Counted from the first letter of the stretch, positions 1-8,547 are shown. The stretch: DNA of 64,000 nt from CAZKVJ01 sp964556225 (GCA_964556225.1 CAZKVJ010000008.1:90710-154709); one strand, 5' to 3'. The notes: generated from the letters alone by a model not told the origin. Numbers and translations: made by a program.

Positions 1-1122
1 CGCCGGCGGCATCTCCAGCCGCTCGGCGATCTCGGCGCCCACGAAGCCCTGGTTGAGCAGGCGCAGTGTCTGGTCGTGCAGGTAGGCGTACATGTCGCGC
101 TGCATGGCCAGGAACTCCACCGCCCGCTCGCGCCCCCACGTCGGCCAGTGGTGCGAGGCGAAGACCAGGTCCAGCTCCCCACCCCACAGGTCGATCGTCT
201 CGGTCAGGTACGCCGCCCACGCCCGGGCATCACGCACCACCGCCCCCCGCAGCGTGAGGATGTTGTGCAGCGTGTGCGACGTGTTCTCGGCCGCGCACAG
301 CGCCCGGAACCCCGGAAAGTAGAAGTTCATCTCCGCCGGGGCCTCGGTGCCCGGCGTCACCTGGAACACGATCCGCACCCCGTCGATCGTGAGCTCCTGG
401 CCCGTGGTGGTGATGTCGATGGTCGGAGGGATCAGTGTCGGCTCGCCGGTGGAGGTGGTCTGGCCGAGCCCACACCCGATCTGGCCGGCCGGCCCCTTCT
501 CCAGCAGCGCCCCGTACATGTAGCCGGCCCGCCGGGCCATCGCGGTGCCGGCATAGACGTTCTCGGCGATGGCGTACTCCATGAAGCCTTCGGGAGCGAT
601 CACCGGCACCCGACCGGCGTCGACATCCTCCTGGCTGATGATGCCCTTCACGCCACCGAAGTGGTCGATGTGCGAGTGGGTGTAGATCATCGCCGTGACC
701 GCACGCTCACCGCGGTGCTGGCGGTACAGCGCCCAGGCGGCGGCGGCCGTCTCCTTGCAGATCAGCGGATCGATGACGATCACGCCGGTGTCGCCCTCGA
801 CGAACGTCACGTTCGACAGGTCGAAGCCCCGCACTTGGTAGATGCCGGGCACCACCTCGAACAGCCCGTCCATCGCGCACAGCTGCCCCTGGCGCCACAG
901 GCTGGGGTGGGCGGTGTCGGGGACGGGACCTTCGAGGAAGGTGTAGGCGTCGAGATCCCACACGACGCGCCCGTCCGCAGCCCGGATCTGGCGTTCCTCG
1001 CTGGTGGCGATGAAGCCGCGCCGGGCGTCGTCGAAGTCCTGGGTGTCGTGCACGGGCAATGACGCGGACGACGCGGCGATGCTCCGGCGGGTGGCGTCGG
1101 TCGGTCCGGAGCTGCTCGGCAT
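1..1122 (-). CDS. Linear alkylsulfatase, metallo-beta-lactamase fold (partial, C-terminus outside window)
   Basis: The 374 visible codons run off the left edge without a stop. The zinc motif THSHIDHFGG and a later TPGTEAPAEMNFYFP segment match the SdsA1/BDS1 alkylsulfatase family, which hydrolyses linear alkyl sulfates to alcohol and sulfate with a binuclear zinc site. The N-terminal lactamase domain is present; the dimerisation and SCP2-like C-terminal domains expected in a protein of about 600-660 residues lie outside. The ATG at 1122 is preceded by TAGGGT (1134-1129, minus strand) with 6 nt between, which suggests a leaderless mRNA. Its position beside sulfate-assimilation genes fits sulfate scavenging. 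A secreted form is not indicated: no signal peptide is visible. Confidence 0.85.
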   Translation of the reverse strand, partial: MPSSSGPTDATRRSIAASSASLPVHDTQDFDDARRGFIATSEERQIRAADGRVVWDLDAYTFLEGPVPDTAHPSLWRQGQLCAMDGLFEVVPGIYQVRGFDLSNVTFVEGDTGVIVIDPLICKETAAAAWALYRQHRGERAVTAMIYTHSHIDHFGGVKGIISQEDVDAGRVPVIAPEGFMEYAIAENVYAGTAMARRAGYMYGALLEKGPAGQIGCGLGQTTSTGEPTLIPPTIDITTTGQELTIDGVRIVFQVTPGTEAPAEMNFYFPGFRALCAAENTSHTLHNILTLRGAVVRDARAWAAYLTETIDLWGGELDLVFASHHWPTWGRERAVEFLAMQRDMYAYLHDQTLRLLNQGFVGAEIAERLEMPPA

Positions 1123-1128
1123 GACCGG

Positions 1129-1134
1129 ACCCTA
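1129..1134 (-). promoter_or_regulatory. Candidate -10 box of the alkylsulfatase gene (leaderless)
   Basis: TAGGGT on the minus strand ends 6 nt before the ATG at 1122, the same geometry as at several other starts in this window. Transcription would start at or next to the start codon. Confidence 0.4.
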
Positions 1135-1157
1135 CGACGCCGGCCGCCCGCCGCCAC

Positions 1158-1205
1158 GCGTTTGTTCGACTTGCAGGCGTTTCTGCCGCCAAGTCGACCA
1201 AACGC
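1158..1205. repeat. Strong imperfect inverted repeat between two tandem minus-strand genes
   Basis: The left arm 1158-1173 and right arm 1190-1205 pair over 16 bp with one mismatch, around a 16-nt loop. The element sits just after the siroheme dehydrogenase stop (1211) and upstream of the alkylsulfatase promoter. There is no T-run, so it is either a Rho-independent-like terminator of the high-GC type or a palindromic operator or mobile repeat. Its arms do not resemble the repeats at 26641, 30210, 47431 and 63946. Confidence 0.6.
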
Positions 1206-1210
1206 AGGGG

Positions 1211-1774
1211 TCAGGCGGTGGCGAGGCGGGCGGCGGCGAGCGCAGCGTCGATGATGGGAGCCCAGTCGATCGCCTCGGTGGAGCCCCCGCGGGCGTGCAC
1301 CTCGGCCCGTTGGGCGGCGAGCAGCTCCGCCGCGATCGCGACCTCCTCGCCGACCACCTCGGCGATCTCGTCCCGCAGGCGACGGGCCAGCGCCGGGCTG
1401 GCACCGCCGGTGCCCACCGCCACCGTGACCGGCCCTCGACGCAGCACGGCCGGCAGCACGAACGTGCACTGCGCCGGGTCGTCGGCAGCGTTCACCCAGA
1501 CCCCCGCGGCCCGGGCATCGGCGGACACCCGCGCGTCGACGTCTTGGTCGCCGGTCGCCGTGACGACCAGGCGGTGGCCGTCGATGTCACCGCGGCGGTA
1601 CGGGCGGCGCTCCACCCTCGTGGCGCCGACCACGCTCGGATCGATCTCCGGCGCCACCACCGTCACCCGAGCCCCGGCCGCCAGGAGACCCTCGACCTTG
1701 CGCGCTGCGACGGGCCCACCGCCCACCACCAGGACCGCGACGTCCTGCAGCTGGAGCACGACGGGGTACGACAT
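1211..1774 (-). CDS. Precorrin-2 dehydrogenase / sirohydrochlorin ferrochelatase (CysG N-domain type)
   Basis: A 187-residue protein with an N-terminal Rossmann motif VLVVGGGPVAARK (about residues 14-26), the NAD-binding site of the Met8/SirC/CysG-N family. It oxidises precorrin-2 to sirohydrochlorin, and the family can also insert iron, giving siroheme for sulfite or nitrite reductase. The methyltransferase half of CysG is encoded separately as the sumT gene at 4682. It is divergent from cysH and shares a 66-bp intergenic region. TAGTCT (1787-1782, minus strand) lies 7 nt before the ATG, suggesting a leaderless transcript. Whether it does the chelatase step cannot be told from sequence. Confidence 0.88.
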   Translation of the reverse strand: MSYPVVLQLQDVAVLVVGGGPVAARKVEGLLAAGARVTVVAPEIDPSVVGATRVERRPYRRGDIDGHRLVVTATGDQDVDARVSADARAAGVWVNAADDPAQCTFVLPAVLRRGPVTVAVGTGGASPALARRLRDEIAEVVGEEVAIAAELLAAQRAEVHARGGSTEAIDWAPIIDAALAAARLATA

Positions 1775-1840
1775 GACGGTCAGACTAGCCGATTCCCATA
1801 AATGTTGATCGTTTTAGTCGGCTTTGGCTAACCTGCGCTC
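1775..1840. promoter_or_regulatory. Divergent promoter region of siroheme gene and cysH operon
   Basis: On the plus strand TTGATC (1805-1810), an 18-nt spacer and TAACCT (1829-1834) form a sigma-70-like promoter ending 6 nt before the cysH ATG at 1841. On the minus strand TAGTCT (1787-1782) ends 7 nt before the ATG at 1774. Both genes therefore look leaderless. The region is distinctly AT-richer than its surroundings. I see no clear operator for a sulfur regulator. Confidence 0.55.
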
Positions 1841-2512
1841 ATGCCCGACGCTCCCCCACTTCCGGATCTCGAAGGGGTCCACCCGGCCGATGTCGTGCGA
1901 TGGGCGCACGAGACCTTCGACGACGGACTCGTCGTCACCGCCAGCTTCGAAGACGCCGCGCTCGTCCACCTTGCGGCAACGCATGCCCCTGGCGCGCCGA
2001 TCGTGCTGCTCGACACCCAGTACCTGTTCGCCGAGACGCTCTGGTACGTCGACGCGCTGCGCCGCCGGCTCGACCTGAACCTCCAGGTGGTCCGCCCGGA
2101 CGCGTCGGTCGAGCCCGACGATCGTTGGCGCCACGACATCGAGGACTGCTGCCGGGTCCGCAAGGTCGAGCCGCTCGAGCGAGCGCTCGCCGGGCGGACG
2201 GCGTGGATCACCGGCATCCGCCGGGCCGACGGTCCGACTCGCGCCGATGCCCCCGTGGTGTCCTGGGACGCTGCGCGCTCCGTCGTGAAGATCAACCCGC
2301 TGGCGGCGATGAGCGACGCCGACCTCGACCTCTACCACCACCGGTACGGCCTGCCCCGAAACCCGCTCACGGCGCGCGGCTACCCGTCGATCGGCTGCTG
2401 GCCGTGCACGCGCCCGGTCGCGCCCGGCGAGGACCGGCGCGCGGGCCGTTGGGCCGGTTCGGCGAAGACGGAGTGCGGGCTGCACCCCACCACCACGGCG
2501 ACCGCACCGTGA
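1841..2512 (+). CDS. cysH: Assimilatory adenylylsulfate (APS) reductase
   Basis: A 223-residue protein of the CysH family that reduces activated sulfate to sulfite using thioredoxin. It carries the CC...CxxC set typical of iron-sulfur APS reductases: Cys103-Cys104 and Cys186-Cys189 as [4Fe-4S] ligands, with the catalytic cysteine in KTECGLH (Cys212). The cluster implies APS rather than PAPS as substrate, consistent with a CysN lacking a fused APS kinase. It is the first gene of the cysH-cysD-cysN-sumT-ssuB-ssuC run. Its TGA overlaps the GTG start of cysD. Confidence 0.95.
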   Translation: MPDAPPLPDLEGVHPADVVRWAHETFDDGLVVTASFEDAALVHLAATHAPGAPIVLLDTQYLFAETLWYVDALRRRLDLNLQVVRPDASVEPDDRWRHDIEDCCRVRKVEPLERALAGRTAWITGIRRADGPTRADAPVVSWDAARSVVKINPLAAMSDADLDLYHHRYGLPRNPLTARGYPSIGCWPCTRPVAPGEDRRAGRWAGSAKTECGLHPTTTATAP

Positions 2513-3411
2513 GCGCGCTCTCGTCACTGGACCACCTCGAAGACGAGGCGGTCACGATCATCCGCGAGGTCACCGCCGAGTGCGAGTCGCCGGTGTTGCT
2601 CTTCAGCGGCGGCAAGGACTCGGCCGTGCTGCTCCACCTCGCCGCGAAGGCGACGCGCCCCGGTGCGCTGCCGTTCCCAGTGCTGCACGTCGACACCGGG
2701 CACAACTTTCCCGAGGTGTACGACTACCGCGACCGCCTCGCCGCGCACTACGGCGCCACGCTGCTCGTCGCCAGCGTCCAGGAATCGATCGATCGAGGCC
2801 GGGTGGTCGAGGACCCCGGTCCCCGCGCGAGCCGGAACCGGCTGCAGTCGGTCACCCTCCTCGACGCCATCGCCGAGCACGGCTTCGATGCTGCGTTCGG
2901 CGGCGGCCGGCGCGACGAGGACAAGGCGAGGGCCAAGGAACGGATCCTCTCGTTCCGCGATCGTGAGGGCCGCTGGGAGCCCCGCCGGCAGCGTCCCGAG
3001 CCCTGGAACCTGCTGAACCCTCGGATCCGCAAGGGCGAGCACCTGCGGGCCTTCCCGCTGTCGAACTGGACGGAGCTCGACGTGTGGCGGTACATCGCCG
3101 CCGAGCGGGTGGCGCTGCCGTCGATCTACTTCGCCCACCGGCGCGTCGTGGTCGAGCGCGATGGGATGCTGCTCGCGGTCGGCGGGCCGGTCGTCCCCGA
3201 GCCGGGTGAGGTGGTCACGGAGGCGACCGTGCGCTACCGGACCGTCGGTGACATGAGCTGCACTGCGGCGGTGCGCTCCCACGCGTCCACCGTCGACGAG
3301 GTGCTGGCCGAGGTTGGCGCCGCTCGCGTCACCGAGCGCGGCGCCACCCGCGCCGACGACGGCTTCAGCGAGGCCGCCATGGAGGACCGCAAGCGGGAGG
3401 GCTACTTCTGA
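2509..3411 (+). CDS. cysD: Sulfate adenylyltransferase subunit 2
   Basis: A 300-residue protein, close to the usual 300-305, with the PP-loop SGGKDS at residues 33-38 that binds ATP. Together with CysN it adenylylates sulfate to APS. The reading frame stays open upstream to 1900, but the GTG at 2509, which overlaps the cysH stop as GTGA, gives the normal family N-terminus; the upstream part is the shadow of cysH. It overlaps cysN by one base. Confidence 0.95.
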   Translation: MSALSSLDHLEDEAVTIIREVTAECESPVLLFSGGKDSAVLLHLAAKATRPGALPFPVLHVDTGHNFPEVYDYRDRLAAHYGATLLVASVQESIDRGRVVEDPGPRASRNRLQSVTLLDAIAEHGFDAAFGGGRRDEDKARAKERILSFRDREGRWEPRRQRPEPWNLLNPRIRKGEHLRAFPLSNWTELDVWRYIAAERVALPSIYFAHRRVVVERDGMLLAVGGPVVPEPGEVVTEATVRYRTVGDMSCTAAVRSHASTVDEVLAEVGAARVTERGATRADDGFSEAAMEDRKREGYF

Positions 3412-4685
3412 TGACGTCTGCGCTGACCGTGGCGCCCCAGCTGCGCATCGCCACCGCCGGCTCCGTGGACGACGGCAAGTCCACGCTCATCGGGCGGCTG
3501 CTCCACGACTCCAAGGCCGTGTTCGAGGACCAGCTGCACGCCGTGGCCAGGGCGAGCCGGCGCTACGGCGACGGCGAGCTGAACCTTGCCCTGCTCACCG
3601 ACGGCCTGCGGGCCGAGCGTGAGCAAGGCATCACCATCGACGTCGCCTACCGCTACTTCGCCACCCCGCGCAGGGGTTTCGTCGTGGCCGACACCCCGGG
3701 GCACGCCCAGTACACCCGCAACATGGTCACCGGCGCGTCCGTCAGCGACGTCGCCATCGTGCTCGTCGACGCCCGCAAGGGCGCTGTCGATCAGACCACC
3801 CGGCACGTCGCGGTGGCGGCGCTGCTCGGCGTGGAGGCGATCGTGCTCGCCGTCAACAAGATGGATCTGGTCGGCTGGGACGAGGGGGTGTTCGACCGGG
3901 TGGCCAAGGAGGTGCGCTCGCTCGTGGATGCGATCTCGGCCGACGTGCCGGTGATCGCCATCCCGGTCAGCGCGCTGCTCGGCGACAACGTGGTCGAACG
4001 GTCCACGAACGCCCCTTGGTACGCCGGCCCGGCGATGCTCGAGCTGCTCGAGGACTTCCACCCAGCGGCTCGGCGGCAGCCGGGCGCCCGCCTCGCCGTG
4101 CAGTGGGTGATCCGTCCCCGCCGGGACGGCCACCACGACTCCCGGTCGTACGCCGGGCGCCTCGCCGGCGGTCCGCTCGAGGTGGGCGCCGACGTCGTGG
4201 TGCTGCCGTCCGCCCGGCGCACCCGGGTGGTCGGGATCGACCGCAGCGGCGAGCCGATCGAGCGCGCCGAGACGGGACACGCCGTGGCCCTGCGCCTCGC
4301 CGACGAGCTCGACGTCGGCCGTGGGGCGGTGATCGTGGACGCTGGGGCGGCCCGTCATCCCGTGGTGGCCACGGAGGTGGTCGCCGACGTCTGCTGGATG
4401 AGCGAGCGGCCGCTCGACCCCGGGAGCCGGTGGGTGGCCAAGCATCTCACCTCGACGGTGCGCGCCACCGTCGACTCCATCGAGCACCGTCTGGCCCTTG
4501 ACTCGCTCCGCTGGGAGGCGGCCACCCAGCTGTCGCTGAACGACCTCGGCCGGGTGCACCTGCGCCTCGTCGACCCCATCGTCGCTGACCCGTACACCGT
4601 CCAGCACGAGGGTGGCCGGATGGTGCTGATCGACGAGGCCACGAACGACACCGCCGCGGCCGTGATGATCCGGGAGGCCCGGTGA
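3411..4685 (+). CDS. cysN: Sulfate adenylyltransferase subunit 1, GTPase
   Basis: A 424-residue EF-Tu-like GTPase with P-loop GSVDDGKS (17-24), DTPGH (95-99) and NKMD (150-153). GTP hydrolysis drives APS formation by CysD. The protein ends after the beta-barrel domains, so there is no fused CysC APS kinase as found in many mycobacterial homologues. That agrees with the iron-sulfur APS reductase encoded upstream. The start overlaps the cysD stop, and its own TGA overlaps the GTG of sumT, so the genes are translationally coupled. Confidence 0.95.
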   Translation: MTSALTVAPQLRIATAGSVDDGKSTLIGRLLHDSKAVFEDQLHAVARASRRYGDGELNLALLTDGLRAEREQGITIDVAYRYFATPRRGFVVADTPGHAQYTRNMVTGASVSDVAIVLVDARKGAVDQTTRHVAVAALLGVEAIVLAVNKMDLVGWDEGVFDRVAKEVRSLVDAISADVPVIAIPVSALLGDNVVERSTNAPWYAGPAMLELLEDFHPAARRQPGARLAVQWVIRPRRDGHHDSRSYAGRLAGGPLEVGADVVVLPSARRTRVVGIDRSGEPIERAETGHAVALRLADELDVGRGAVIVDAGAARHPVVATEVVADVCWMSERPLDPGSRWVAKHLTSTVRATVDSIEHRLALDSLRWEAATQLSLNDLGRVHLRLVDPIVADPYTVQHEGGRMVLIDEATNDTAAAVMIREAR

Positions 4686-5413
4686 GCGGCGTCGCCCTGG
4701 TCGGCGCTGGCCCGGGCGACCCTGAGCTGCTCACCGTCCGAGCCGCCCGGCTGCTGGCCGAGGCCGACGTCGTCGTGCACGACGCGCTCGTCGACCGCCG
4801 CGTGCTCGACCTCGCCCATCCGGCCGCCGAGCTGATCGACGTCGGCAAGCGTCCCGGGCGCGGCGTGGCACAGGAGCTGATCAGCGCCCTGCTGGTGGAG
4901 CTGGGTCGCGGGGGCCGCCGGGTGGTGCGGTTGAAGGGCGGCGACCCGTTCGTGTTCGGTCGCGGGGGCGAGGAGGCGCTGGCACTGGCCGCCGCAGGCA
5001 TCCCGTGCACGGTGGTGCCCGGCATCTCGTCGGCGCTCGCGGCGCCGGCCGCCGCCGGTGTGCCGCTCACCCACCGAGGGGTGTCCGCCAGCTTCACGGT
5101 CGTCACCGGCCACCGGGTGGACGGCGCCGACGAGCCGGACTGGGCCGCGCTGGCGCGCACGGGCGGCACGCTCGTGGTGCTGATGGGGGTGGCCGGCCGA
5201 GCCCACATCGCGGACCGGCTCGTCGCCGGTGGGCTCGACCCGGCGACCCCCGTCGCCACCACGATGTCCGCCACGACCGGGGCCGAGGAGATCGTGCGCT
5301 GCCGGCTCGACCAGCTGGGCGTGGTCGACGTCCGCTCACCTGCCGTGCTCGTCATCGGCGCCGTGGCGGCGCTCGACCTGATGCTCCTGCCCGCTCTGGT
5401 CGCCGCGGCCTGA
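4682..5413 (+). CDS. cobA: Uroporphyrinogen-III C-methyltransferase
   Basis: A 243-residue SUMT protein with the SAM-binding GAGPGDP (8-14) and RLKGGDPFVFGRGGEE (about 83-98) signatures. It methylates uroporphyrinogen III at C-2 and C-7 to precorrin-2, the substrate of the dehydrogenase encoded at 1211-1774. The length is that of a stand-alone methyltransferase (often called SumT), not a full CysG. The GTG start overlaps the cysN stop. Placement within the sulfate operon points to siroheme supply for sulfite reduction; that reductase is not in this window. Confidence 0.92.
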   Translation: MSGVALVGAGPGDPELLTVRAARLLAEADVVVHDALVDRRVLDLAHPAAELIDVGKRPGRGVAQELISALLVELGRGGRRVVRLKGGDPFVFGRGGEEALALAAAGIPCTVVPGISSALAAPAAAGVPLTHRGVSASFTVVTGHRVDGADEPDWAALARTGGTLVVLMGVAGRAHIADRLVAGGLDPATPVATTMSATTGAEEIVRCRLDQLGVVDVRSPAVLVIGAVAALDLMLLPALVAAA

Positions 5414-5427
5414 CCCCGATCCGGCCC

Positions 5428-6210
5428 ATGACGCTGATCGATCACCCACCCACCGCCGTCGACGCGCCGCCTGCGGTACGCCTGAACGGCGTGTCGAAGG
5501 TGCACGGTCAGGGCCGCGACCGGGTGCTGGCACTCGACCGCGTCGACCTGGACGTGGCCCCCGGTCAGGTCGTGTGCGTGGTCGGCGCATCGGGATGTGG
5601 CAAGTCGACGTTGCTGAACCTCGTCGCCGGGCTGGAGCAGCCGACGACCGGCACGGTCGAGGTTCCCGGGCGAACGTCGTTCATGTTCCAGGACTCGGCG
5701 CTGTTCCCATGGCTCACGGTCCGGCGCAACGTGGAGCTGGCGCTGCGCCTGGACGGCGTCGGGCGGGCGCGCCGGCGGGCCGAGGCCGAGACGCTGCTGG
5801 CCCTGGTGCACCTCGAGGGCTTCGCCGACCACCGGCCGCACGAGCTCTCGGGCGGCATGCGCCAGCGGGTCGCGCTCGCTCGTGCGCTGGCGCGTCACGC
5901 CGACGTCGCGCTGATGGACGAGCCGTTCGGCGCGCTCGATGCCATGACCCGCGACCTGCTCCACGACGAGCTCGAGCGGATCTGCACCGAGCGACGGAAC
6001 AGCGTGCTGTTCGTGACCCACAACGTGCGTGAGGCGGTCCGACTCGGCGATCGGGTGGTGCTGCTGTCCAGCCGGCCCGGCCGGGTGGTCGCCGACGTGG
6101 AGGTGGCGCTCCCGCGACCCCGACGCATCGAGGACCGCGCCGTGTCGGAGCTGGCCGTCGAGATCACGAGCTGGTTGCGCCAGGAGGTGGCCCGCCATGG
6201 CCGTCGCTGA
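5428..6210 (+). CDS. ABC transporter ATPase, SsuB/TauB/NrtD type
   Basis: A 260-residue ATPase with Walker A GASGCGKST (53-61), Q-loop MFQDSALFPWL, signature LSGGMRQR and Walker B ALMDEPFGALD. The FQDSALFPW and DEPFGALDAMTR features are typical of the nitrate/sulfonate/taurine importer class. The open frame extends upstream to 5005, but the ATG at 5428 just after the sumT stop gives the normal N-terminus. It is followed by its permease with a 14-nt overlap. The sulfur operon suggests a sulfonate or sulfate-ester substrate; sequence alone does not settle this. Confidence 0.88.
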   Translation: MTLIDHPPTAVDAPPAVRLNGVSKVHGQGRDRVLALDRVDLDVAPGQVVCVVGASGCGKSTLLNLVAGLEQPTTGTVEVPGRTSFMFQDSALFPWLTVRRNVELALRLDGVGRARRRAEAETLLALVHLEGFADHRPHELSGGMRQRVALARALARHADVALMDEPFGALDAMTRDLLHDELERICTERRNSVLFVTHNVREAVRLGDRVVLLSSRPGRVVADVEVALPRPRRIEDRAVSELAVEITSWLRQEVARHGRR

Positions 6211-7051
6211 GCCGACGGCGGAGCTCGCCGGCCTCGACGCGCTCGACACCTCGTCGCCCCGCTCGCCGTCACGAGCCTCACGCTGGTGGTCGGCCGCCTG
6301 GCCGAAGCTGGTCGCCGTCGCGCTGGCGATCGGCGCCTGGCAGCTGCTGGTGTGGAGCCGGTGGCGCTCCGACGCCGTGCTGCCCCCGCCAGGGGCCGTG
6401 CTGGAGCGCTTCGCCGTGGACGTCACCACGGCCGCCACCTGGCAGGCCGCCGCGACCACCGTGCGCCGGGCGCTGACGGGCTTTGCCGTCGCCGCCGCCA
6501 TCGGCGCCGCCGTCGGTCTCGCCGTCGCTCGGTCCCGCCCGCTTCGGGCCGGGACGGCGTCGCTGATCACCGGCGTGCAGGCGATGCCCTCGATCGCGTG
6601 GTTCCCCCTGGCGCTCGTGCTGTTCGGGCCGTCGGAGCCGGCGATCCTGCTGGTCGTCCTCATCGGTGCTGCACCGTCGGTGGCGAACGGCGTCGTCTCG
6701 GGTGTCGACCACGTCCCCCCGCTGCTGCACCGAGCCGGCCGGGCACTCGGGGCAACTGGCTGGCGTGCCTACCGGCACGTGATCGGTCCCGCTGCGCTGC
6801 CCTCCGTGCTGGCCGGGCTGAAGCAGGGCTGGGCCTTTGCGTGGCGCAGCCTGCTCGCCGGCGAGCTGGTCGTCAGCATTGCCGCCGCGCCGTCGCTCGG
6901 CGGGCGCATGCAGCAGCAGCGGGAGACGGCCGACACGGTCGGACTGATGTCGGTGATGGTCCTCGTGCTGCTCATCGGCATCGCCGTCGACGCGCTGGCC
7001 TTCACCACCGCCGAGCGCGCCCTGCGCCGCCGGCGAGGGCTCAGCTCGTAG
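6197..7051 (+). CDS. ABC transporter permease, SsuC/TauC type
   Basis: A 284-residue membrane protein of the BPD_transp_1 fold. After a hydrophilic N-terminus of about 35 residues there are several hydrophobic segments. The coupling loop GATGWRAYRHVIGPAALPSVLAGLKQGWAFAWRS has the EAA-like arrangement of SsuC/TauC. It pairs with the ATPase encoded immediately upstream. No substrate-binding protein gene lies nearby, so one must be elsewhere. The 3' end overlaps the convergent dioxygenase gene by 11 bp. Confidence 0.87.
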   Translation: MAVAEPTAELAGLDALDTSSPRSPSRASRWWSAAWPKLVAVALAIGAWQLLVWSRWRSDAVLPPPGAVLERFAVDVTTAATWQAAATTVRRALTGFAVAAAIGAAVGLAVARSRPLRAGTASLITGVQAMPSIAWFPLALVLFGPSEPAILLVVLIGAAPSVANGVVSGVDHVPPLLHRAGRALGATGWRAYRHVIGPAALPSVLAGLKQGWAFAWRSLLAGELVVSIAAAPSLGGRMQQQRETADTVGLMSVMVLVLLIGIAVDALAFTTAERALRRRRGLSS

Positions 7052-8042
7052 GCGGCGTGTTGATCCCCTGACGCAGTCCGGGTTCCACGCTGGTGAAGGA
7101 GTGGGCGGCGAGCCACAGCCGCAGCAGGTGGCGCCGCTTCGCCGGATCCTCGTCGTCCTCGTACGCCTCCCGGGCGTGGAGGATGCGACCGTTGTCGATG
7201 AGCTGCACGTCGCCGGGCTCGAACTCCATCTCCACGTGGAACGCCGGGTCGTTGGCGATCGACTCGATGAGCGCCATCGCCTCGAGCTGCTCGGGCGTCA
7301 GCCGGGGGACGTCGGAATGGCGCTGGGCGTCGCGGATGTACCAGCCGATGTAGAACAGCCGAGGCCCTGAGGCCAGCTCGACGAGCGGAGCCAGGCTGAA
7401 CCACGGCCGCTCGCCCTGGCCCTGCTCGCCCTGGCGATCCCAGCACATCGGCTGGGCCAGCACGTCGAGCAGCTGCGGGCGCCGACGGCGGATCTCTTCG
7501 ATGACCGCGCGGGAGCTGACGACGCGGCTCTCGCCGCCGCTCCTGGCGCGATGCAGGCACAGCAGTCCAACCACGTCGGCGCCGTCGGTGTGGAAGTCCT
7601 GGCGCGCACGGGTGCGATAGAGGCGAACGGGCCGGTCATCGTCAGGGAGACGTTCGTCGCGGATGTGGGTGAGGAGGTCGCCGGCGGCGTTCTGACCGAC
7701 CGGGCGGCCCAGGTGCAGACCGAGTCCGACGAAGCCCACCTCGACCTCGTCGGGCGCGAGGAGATCGACCGGGAAGCCACGCAGCAGCACGAACCCCCGG
7801 CCCTCGTGCACCATGGCCGACCACACGGCGACCTTCGCCGACAGGGTGGGCAACGGGAACGACTCGCGCCGCAGCGACTGCGGGGTCTCCCCCGCTGCCA
7901 CGGCGGCGCGGGCCGCCGCCGCGATCTCCTCCCGGTCGGCGGCATCGAGCGGGACGCACCAGTCGGCGCCGGCAGCCACGTCGGCCGCCCGCCAGTCCCA
8001 CGGCGGGCGGTCCGACACGGTGAGCTCGTGCGGCGGGGTCAT
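7041..8042 (-). CDS. TauD/TfdA-family Fe(II)/2-oxoglutarate dioxygenase
   Basis: A 333-residue protein with the iron-binding HTD (His151, Asp153) and distal His289 in NGRILHARE, followed by the 2-oxoglutarate-binding arginine region RRHLLRLW (303-310). The family oxidises taurine, alkyl sulfates, butyrobetaine and similar substrates, releasing sulfite from sulfonates. Convergent with the SsuBC-like importer, it may act on the imported compound, but the substrate is inferred from context only. The start ATG at 8042 was chosen because the upstream frame overlaps the next gene on the same strand. Confidence 0.85.
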   Translation of the reverse strand: MTPPHELTVSDRPPWDWRAADVAAGADWCVPLDAADREEIAAAARAAVAAGETPQSLRRESFPLPTLSAKVAVWSAMVHEGRGFVLLRGFPVDLLAPDEVEVGFVGLGLHLGRPVGQNAAGDLLTHIRDERLPDDDRPVRLYRTRARQDFHTDGADVVGLLCLHRARSGGESRVVSSRAVIEEIRRRRPQLLDVLAQPMCWDRQGEQGQGERPWFSLAPLVELASGPRLFYIGWYIRDAQRHSDVPRLTPEQLEAMALIESIANDPAFHVEMEFEPGDVQLIDNGRILHAREAYEDDEDPAKRRHLLRLWLAAHSFTSVEPGLRQGINTPPTS

Positions 8043-8049
8043 CGACCGC

Positions 8050-8496
8050 TCAGCAGCATCGGGACGGAGCCGCCACGGCGACGGGCTCCGCCTCGGTGTC
8101 GGCGCAGCACTCGGTCTCGGCGGCCTGCATGACGGGCGCGTCGGCCAGCACCGTGTACACCTCCCACGGCAGCTCCGGGCCGGTGACCCAGACCTTGTCC
8201 TGTACCGCGTAGCAGCACGTGGTGGACTCCTGCACCTCGCACGCGGCCCCCTCGGCCTGCAGACGCTCGGCCGCTGCGGCGACCTCGGCGGTGGTGGCCA
8301 CCTCGACACCGAGGTGGTTGAGCGTTCCCGGCTCGCCCTGGCCGGCGATGAGCACCAGCTTCAGCGGCGGGTCGGCGACGGCGAAGTTGGCGTAGCCGTC
8401 GCGGATCTTGGCCGGCGGGGTACCGAACAGCTTCGTGTAGAAGTCGATCGACGCCTCGAGGTCTGCGACGTTGAGGGCGAGCTGCACACGGGACAT
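8050..8496 (-). CDS. ArsI/CadI-type vicinal-oxygen-chelate metalloenzyme
   Basis: A 148-residue glyoxalase-fold protein with the thiol pair TTCCYAVQDKVWV (Cys94-Cys95), His61 and Glu112, the hallmarks of the ArsI C-As lyase / CadI heavy-metal family. ArsI cleaves methyl groups from trivalent organoarsenicals. The first metal ligand of characterised ArsI proteins (a histidine near residue 5) is Gln5 here, so lyase activity is not assured. The C-terminus is cysteine-rich (ECCADT, SRCC). It is divergent from arsR and shares its operator region. A TTGACA-N17-CACACT promoter on the minus strand (8576-8548) precedes it. Confidence 0.82.
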   Translation of the reverse strand: MSRVQLALNVADLEASIDFYTKLFGTPPAKIRDGYANFAVADPPLKLVLIAGQGEPGTLNHLGVEVATTAEVAAAAERLQAEGAACEVQESTTCCYAVQDKVWVTGPELPWEVYTVLADAPVMQAAETECCADTEAEPVAVAAPSRCC

Positions 8497-8547
8497 GGCT
8501 TCCTCCAGGGTTCCTGCCGTCACCTTATCGACGGGCTTCGATGCGCC

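Noticed and set aside
76..1062. A 328-codon plus-strand frame over the left edge
   Set aside because: It is the complement of the alkylsulfatase gene, which carries a clear zinc motif and continues to the edge.
1900..2508. Open frame continuing upstream of cysD through cysH
   Set aside because: It overlaps cysH, which has complete catalytic motifs. The GTG at 2509 gives the standard CysD N-terminus.
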